Positions 38,098 to 38,405 of a stretch of DNA of 38,405 nt are shown one piece after another. Position 1 is the first letter of the stretch. Each line of letters begins with the position of its first letter. The stretch spans positions 1-38,405 of the forward strand of contig CANRFM010000019.1 of assembly GCA_947629905.1 (NCBI GenBank), written 5' to 3'. The notes beneath the pieces were generated by a model that was given only the letters and a program-made list of their open reading frames with translations, was not told the DNA's origin and did not search any database. A program made the position numbers and the translations under genes. Origin of the DNA: an uncultured Clostridia bacterium. GTDB lineage: Bacteria > Bacillota > Clostridia > Oscillospirales > Ruminococcaceae.

Positions 38098-38405
38098 ATG
38101 CTTAGGCAAGAAATAGAAAACAGAAGTCAGATGGAATTTTTCTGCGTGGACGAATTTGTCCCACAGGATCATCTGCTGAGAAAAATAGAGAAATTGGCAG
38201 ACTTTAGCCATATTTATGGTCTGGTGGAGGAACTGTATTGCCCGGATAACGGGCGACCGAGCTGCGACCCTGTGGTGCTGTTCAAAATGGTCATCATCCA
38301 GCATTTGTACGGCATTCCATCGCTGCGCCGGACAGTGGAAGAAATCAGGATGAATGTAGCATATCGGTGGTTTTTAGGGTATACGATGGCGGATAAGATT
38401 CCCCA
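38098..38405 (+). CDS. IS1182-family transposase, N-terminal part (runs off window)
   Basis: The frame is open from ATG 38098 to the window end (102 residues seen). The start MLRQEIENRSQMEFFCVDEF-VPQDHLLRKIEK and the block PVVLFKMVIIQHLYGIPSLRRTVEEI...NVAYRWFLGY match the N-terminal DUF772/InsH-type domain of IS1182/IS5-like transposases. The DDE catalytic part lies outside the window. A TATAAT (38070-38075) with TGA before it and AAGGCGGTG before the ATG supply expression signals. With the 20-bp repeat at 38017-38036 this should be the left end of an insertion sequence. Confidence 0.88.
   Translation, partial: MLRQEIENRSQMEFFCVDEFVPQDHLLRKIEKLADFSHIYGLVEELYCPDNGRPSCDPVVLFKMVIIQHLYGIPSLRRTVEEIRMNVAYRWFLGYTMADKIP

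Overview
The window looks like the chromosome of a gut or rumen Firmicute close to Ruminococcus. The signs are strong AGGAGG ribosome sites, sigma-A type promoters, the ffs-dnaX-ybaB-recR block, bacterial glycogen genes (glgA, glgB), and a Gram-positive type IV pilus locus of the kind known in Ruminococcus. Genes have moderate GC; gaps between genes are AT-rich and full of palindromes and small repeats. The genus is inferred from gene content, not from a search.

Layout: (1) 1-1122, the 3' part of a large serine recombinase from an integrative element, followed by a 20-bp sequence that recurs inverted beside the transposase at the right end. (2) 1121-2343, a lipoprotein with a consensus promoter, then a repeat-rich gap. 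(3) 2344-7218, a tight six-gene operon from one consensus promoter: DUF2975 membrane protein, small HTH regulator, DUF2809-like and DUF4153/4173-like membrane proteins, and two radical SAM proteins. (4) 7219-8218, a promoter, a hairpin, a 173-bp MITE and a C39-like lipoprotein. (5) 12528-8220, a minus-strand set: giant polytopic membrane protein, CPBP protease, zinc-ribbon membrane protein. (6) 12816-13502, a lone phage tail/baseplate-like gene. (7) glgA. (8) An SCP2-AT-hook protein, a histone-H1/HMGA-like architecture. (9) SRP RNA, dnaX, ybaB, recR. (10) galK, galE and a small membrane protein. (11) 22262-23098, about 840 bp without a gene, holding a dense series of distinct hairpins. (12) glgB and a divergent TetR regulator with overlapping promoters and a 46-bp MITE in the glgB leader. 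(13) 26038-37989, a type IV pilus locus: pilC, a pilM-pilN fusion, pilO-like, a large PilX-like protein, two prepilins, prepilin peptidase, pilB and pilT. (14) 38098 onward, the start of an IS1182-type transposase.

The pilus genes form a near-complete machine: platform (PilC), cytoplasmic/inner-membrane ring (PilMN, PilO), pseudopilins, processing peptidase, extension (PilB) and retraction (PilT) ATPases. glgA and glgB make and branch glycogen; galK and galE feed galactose into the hexose-phosphate and UDP-glucose pools.

The least explained items are the hairpin array at 22441-22989, in which two sister hairpins show a compensatory base-pair swap, and the SCP2-AT-hook protein.
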